Below the pieces are notes generated by a model. The model made no database searches. It was not told where the DNA came from and was given only the letters and a program-made list of their open reading frames with translations. From positions 62,001 through 126,000 of the forward strand of contig NZ_OGTP01000008.1 of NCBI RefSeq assembly GCF_900258035.1: DNA of 64,000 nt, read 5' to 3'. Position numbers and translations under genes: made by a program. The stretch is from Caballeronia novacaledonica (GTDB taxonomy: Bacteria > Pseudomonadota > Gammaproteobacteria > Burkholderiales > Burkholderiaceae). Within the stretch, counting starts at the first letter, position 1; every line of letters starts with the position of its first letter. Positions 63,401-64,000 of this stretch are shown one piece after another.

Positions 63401-64000
63401 CACGACCTGCTCGAAACCCGCCTGCTCCAGCAGCGCGCTCACCTCGCCCGGCGCGAGGCGCGCGGGCGCGTCGTCGGTGCGCTGCGCCAGCACGATATCG
63501 GCGAAGCGGCTCGCGCGCGTTTCGCCGACGAGCACGAGCGCATCGGGCGCGAGCCGCTCGCGCAGCGTCTTCAGCACGTGCGGCGCGTCGCGGCGCGTCG
63601 AGAGGAAGCGGTCGAGAATCAGGACATCGAACGGCGCTTCGTCATCGGGCAGAACGAAGCCGTTCGCATCGTCGACGGTGAGCATGCGCGCGCCCGACGC
63701 CGCTTGCGCCGCGAGCGCGGCCTGCTGCGCGGCGCTGCACGCGAGCGCGTGATCGCAGCGCGCGGGCGTCGGCATCGACGGCAGCGGGCGAGAAACCTCG
63801 ATATCCAGACGGCCGATTTCCAGCACGCGCAAACGGCGCGGCTCGCGCCACGCGGACGACGCCTGCGCCACGCACCCGGCGATGAGCGCGCGCGCATGTC
63901 CCCACGTCGGCGACGACTCGAACAGATGTTCGATCAGGCTTTCGCTGGTCGGCGTCATCAGCGCGCGGGCGTCGATTTCGCCCTTGAGCAACGCGGGCAG
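60425..64000 (-). CDS. Reducing type I polyketide synthase, C-terminal part (5' end beyond the window)
   Basis: At least 1188 residues of a modular synthase. In order: a methyltransferase-like region (LRVLEIG, then FDVLILDRFLS; probably inactive), an enoylreductase (VATGLNFRDVMYVMGLL, NADPH motif GGAGGVGTAA), a ketoreductase (GGTGGLG, YSSATTALGNPGQSSYVAAN) and one carrier protein whose Ser codon is 60722-60724 (GMDSLMGMELG). Ketosynthase, acyltransferase and dehydratase domains are expected beyond 64000. There is no thioesterase, which suits release by the AONS-like enzyme. The stop overlaps the LpxC-like start by 4 bases. Confidence 0.92.
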   Translation of the reverse strand: MPALLKGEIDARALMTPTSESLIEHLFESSPTWGHARALIAGCVAQASSAWREPRRLRVLEIGRLDIEVSRPLPSMPTPARCDHALACSAAQQAALAAQAASGARMLTVDDANGFVLPDDEAPFDVLILDRFLSTRRDAPHVLKTLRERLAPDALVLVGETRASRFADIVLAQRTDDAPARLAPGEVSALLEQAGFEQVVHVRERQLDLEGMPTLMLARAGRQAHVSSQAAPVDASAPTWLIAYADACTGSVNALRAALHAAGARVEALALSAVRDVLSATPDAAPLRIVYVAPEAGPSVDGKAALAAQEHTSIALARLVRDLAAHRGPAQLTVVTRGGAPFAVPGIHAAALRPEQATLWGLCRVLANEHPELGCRLVDVSPECRDADALLAGELLDHDGEEEVVLGPLGRYVPRMLDADDHARLDAADEMPAALGFGHPGSLRNLQWLALADAALAADEVEIEPVATGLNFRDVMYVMGLLSDEAVEAGFAGASIGMELSGRIVRVGRDVTAFAPGDAVLGFAPASFATRVRTTSTAIGHKPAALTFEEAATIPTAFFTVFYALVELARVRRGERVLIHGGAGGVGTAAIQLARHLGAEVFATAGSREKREFVRLLGADHVLDSRSLAFADDVLALTGKAGVDVVLNSLAGEAMVRGIDTLRPFGRFLELGKRDFYENSKIGLRPFRNNISYFGIDADQLMKVMPDLARRLFDEMLALFGDGSLHPLPYRTFPAARAEDAFRYMQQARQIGKVLVNYPAGVPAPARSHEPDAPLRFDADAAWLLIGGTGGLGFATARWLVAHGVRHLTLASRRGALDEAMREEAGQWRDAFGAHVHVASCDTTDAAALRALVAQIDARGVPLRGVLHSAMHIDDGLLRNLDDERFAAVLAPKLAGAWNLHKETIHHALDYFIVYSSATTALGNPGQSSYVAANTYLEALVQWRRAAGLPGVAMAWGPLVDVGFLARNDRTREALQSRIGGAAISSDEALAMLGETLREGSAGSAVVRLDWQALARGMPAAGARRYAPMRLRGAAEPVGEGGRALRAQILALPRDEAAALVEETLRVQIARILHLSAERVQVESSVLDMGMDSLMGMELGMAIEEIFDVKLSVMAIADGATVRSLGARILESIESSLGDAAAAPDTTQETLGYLAKKHAVDVGARNVDAKANAHAAPADPSDVSDATELLE

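Noticed and set aside
1..64000. Insertion sequences, prophage, CRISPR arrays, tRNA or rRNA genes
   Set aside because: No transposase, integrase, repeat-spacer pattern, tRNA cloverleaf or rRNA sequence was recognised while reading either strand.

Overview
The window is high-GC, densely coded DNA of a Gram-negative beta-proteobacterium. The protein families, the ben/cat arrangement, the alkanesulfonate operon and the FNR-type regulon point to the Burkholderia, Paraburkholderia or Caballeronia group. This is inferred from protein resemblance only. No rRNA, tRNA, CRISPR array, transposase or integrase was recognised. Most operons use ATGA or TGATG stop/start overlaps.

Layout. 1-3.7 kb: an M20 amidohydrolase (cut by the window edge) and a LysR regulator, divergent from a citrate-type MFS symporter. 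3.7-4 kb: a PmrA-like box, a strong terminator and a 35-residue membrane peptide. 4.2-8.1 kb: a three-subunit molybdenum aldehyde oxidoreductase like PaoABC but without a visible Tat signal. 8.2-12 kb: a YecA/SEC-C protein, an MntA/HepT toxin-antitoxin pair whose toxin gene is frameshifted, and malate synthase G. 12-14 kb: urea transporter, class II aldolase and tautomerase. 14.4-21 kb: a diguanylate cyclase, an M23 peptidase and an AttEFGH-like ABC operon.

21.9-27.9 kb: two related small proteins, a NarL-type two-component pair, an FNR/ANR regulator with all four cluster cysteines, and its probable targets (DUF1488, an HPF-like small protein, two universal stress proteins and a flavodoxin). 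Four FNR boxes lie here and a fifth lies at 46.4 kb before a CBS-BON gene. Each has a -10-like hexamer at nearly the same spacing. The content recalls the low-oxygen-activated locus of Burkholderia. 28-30.8 kb: two overlapping dynamin-like GTPase genes.

30.8-39.8 kb: a nearly complete benzoate-to-enol-lactone route. catA-benABCD and a RidA gene run leftward; catR, catB, catC and benE run rightward. CatR/BenM-type operators (ATAC-N7-GTAT or one mismatch) lie in both control regions. 39.8-45 kb: a lone acyl-CoA-synthetase C-terminal domain, an SDR, and ssuADCB for alkanesulfonates. 45-47.3 kb: a small unknown gene, a CBS-BON protein and a lipoprotein esterase.

47.7-64 kb holds lipid, polyketide and envelope genes. 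A 1043-residue protein fuses an acetoacetyl-CoA-synthetase-like domain to a carrier and a thioesterase. It is followed by a MurJ/Wzx-like flippase, an exported beta-helix protein and several small envelope genes. The right end carries a tightly overlapped operon: reducing polyketide synthase (5' end outside the window), LpxC-like deacetylase, AONS-type PLP synthase and a GNAT protein. This operon is the strongest candidate for an undescribed pathway, probably making an amino-lipid or a lipid anchor.
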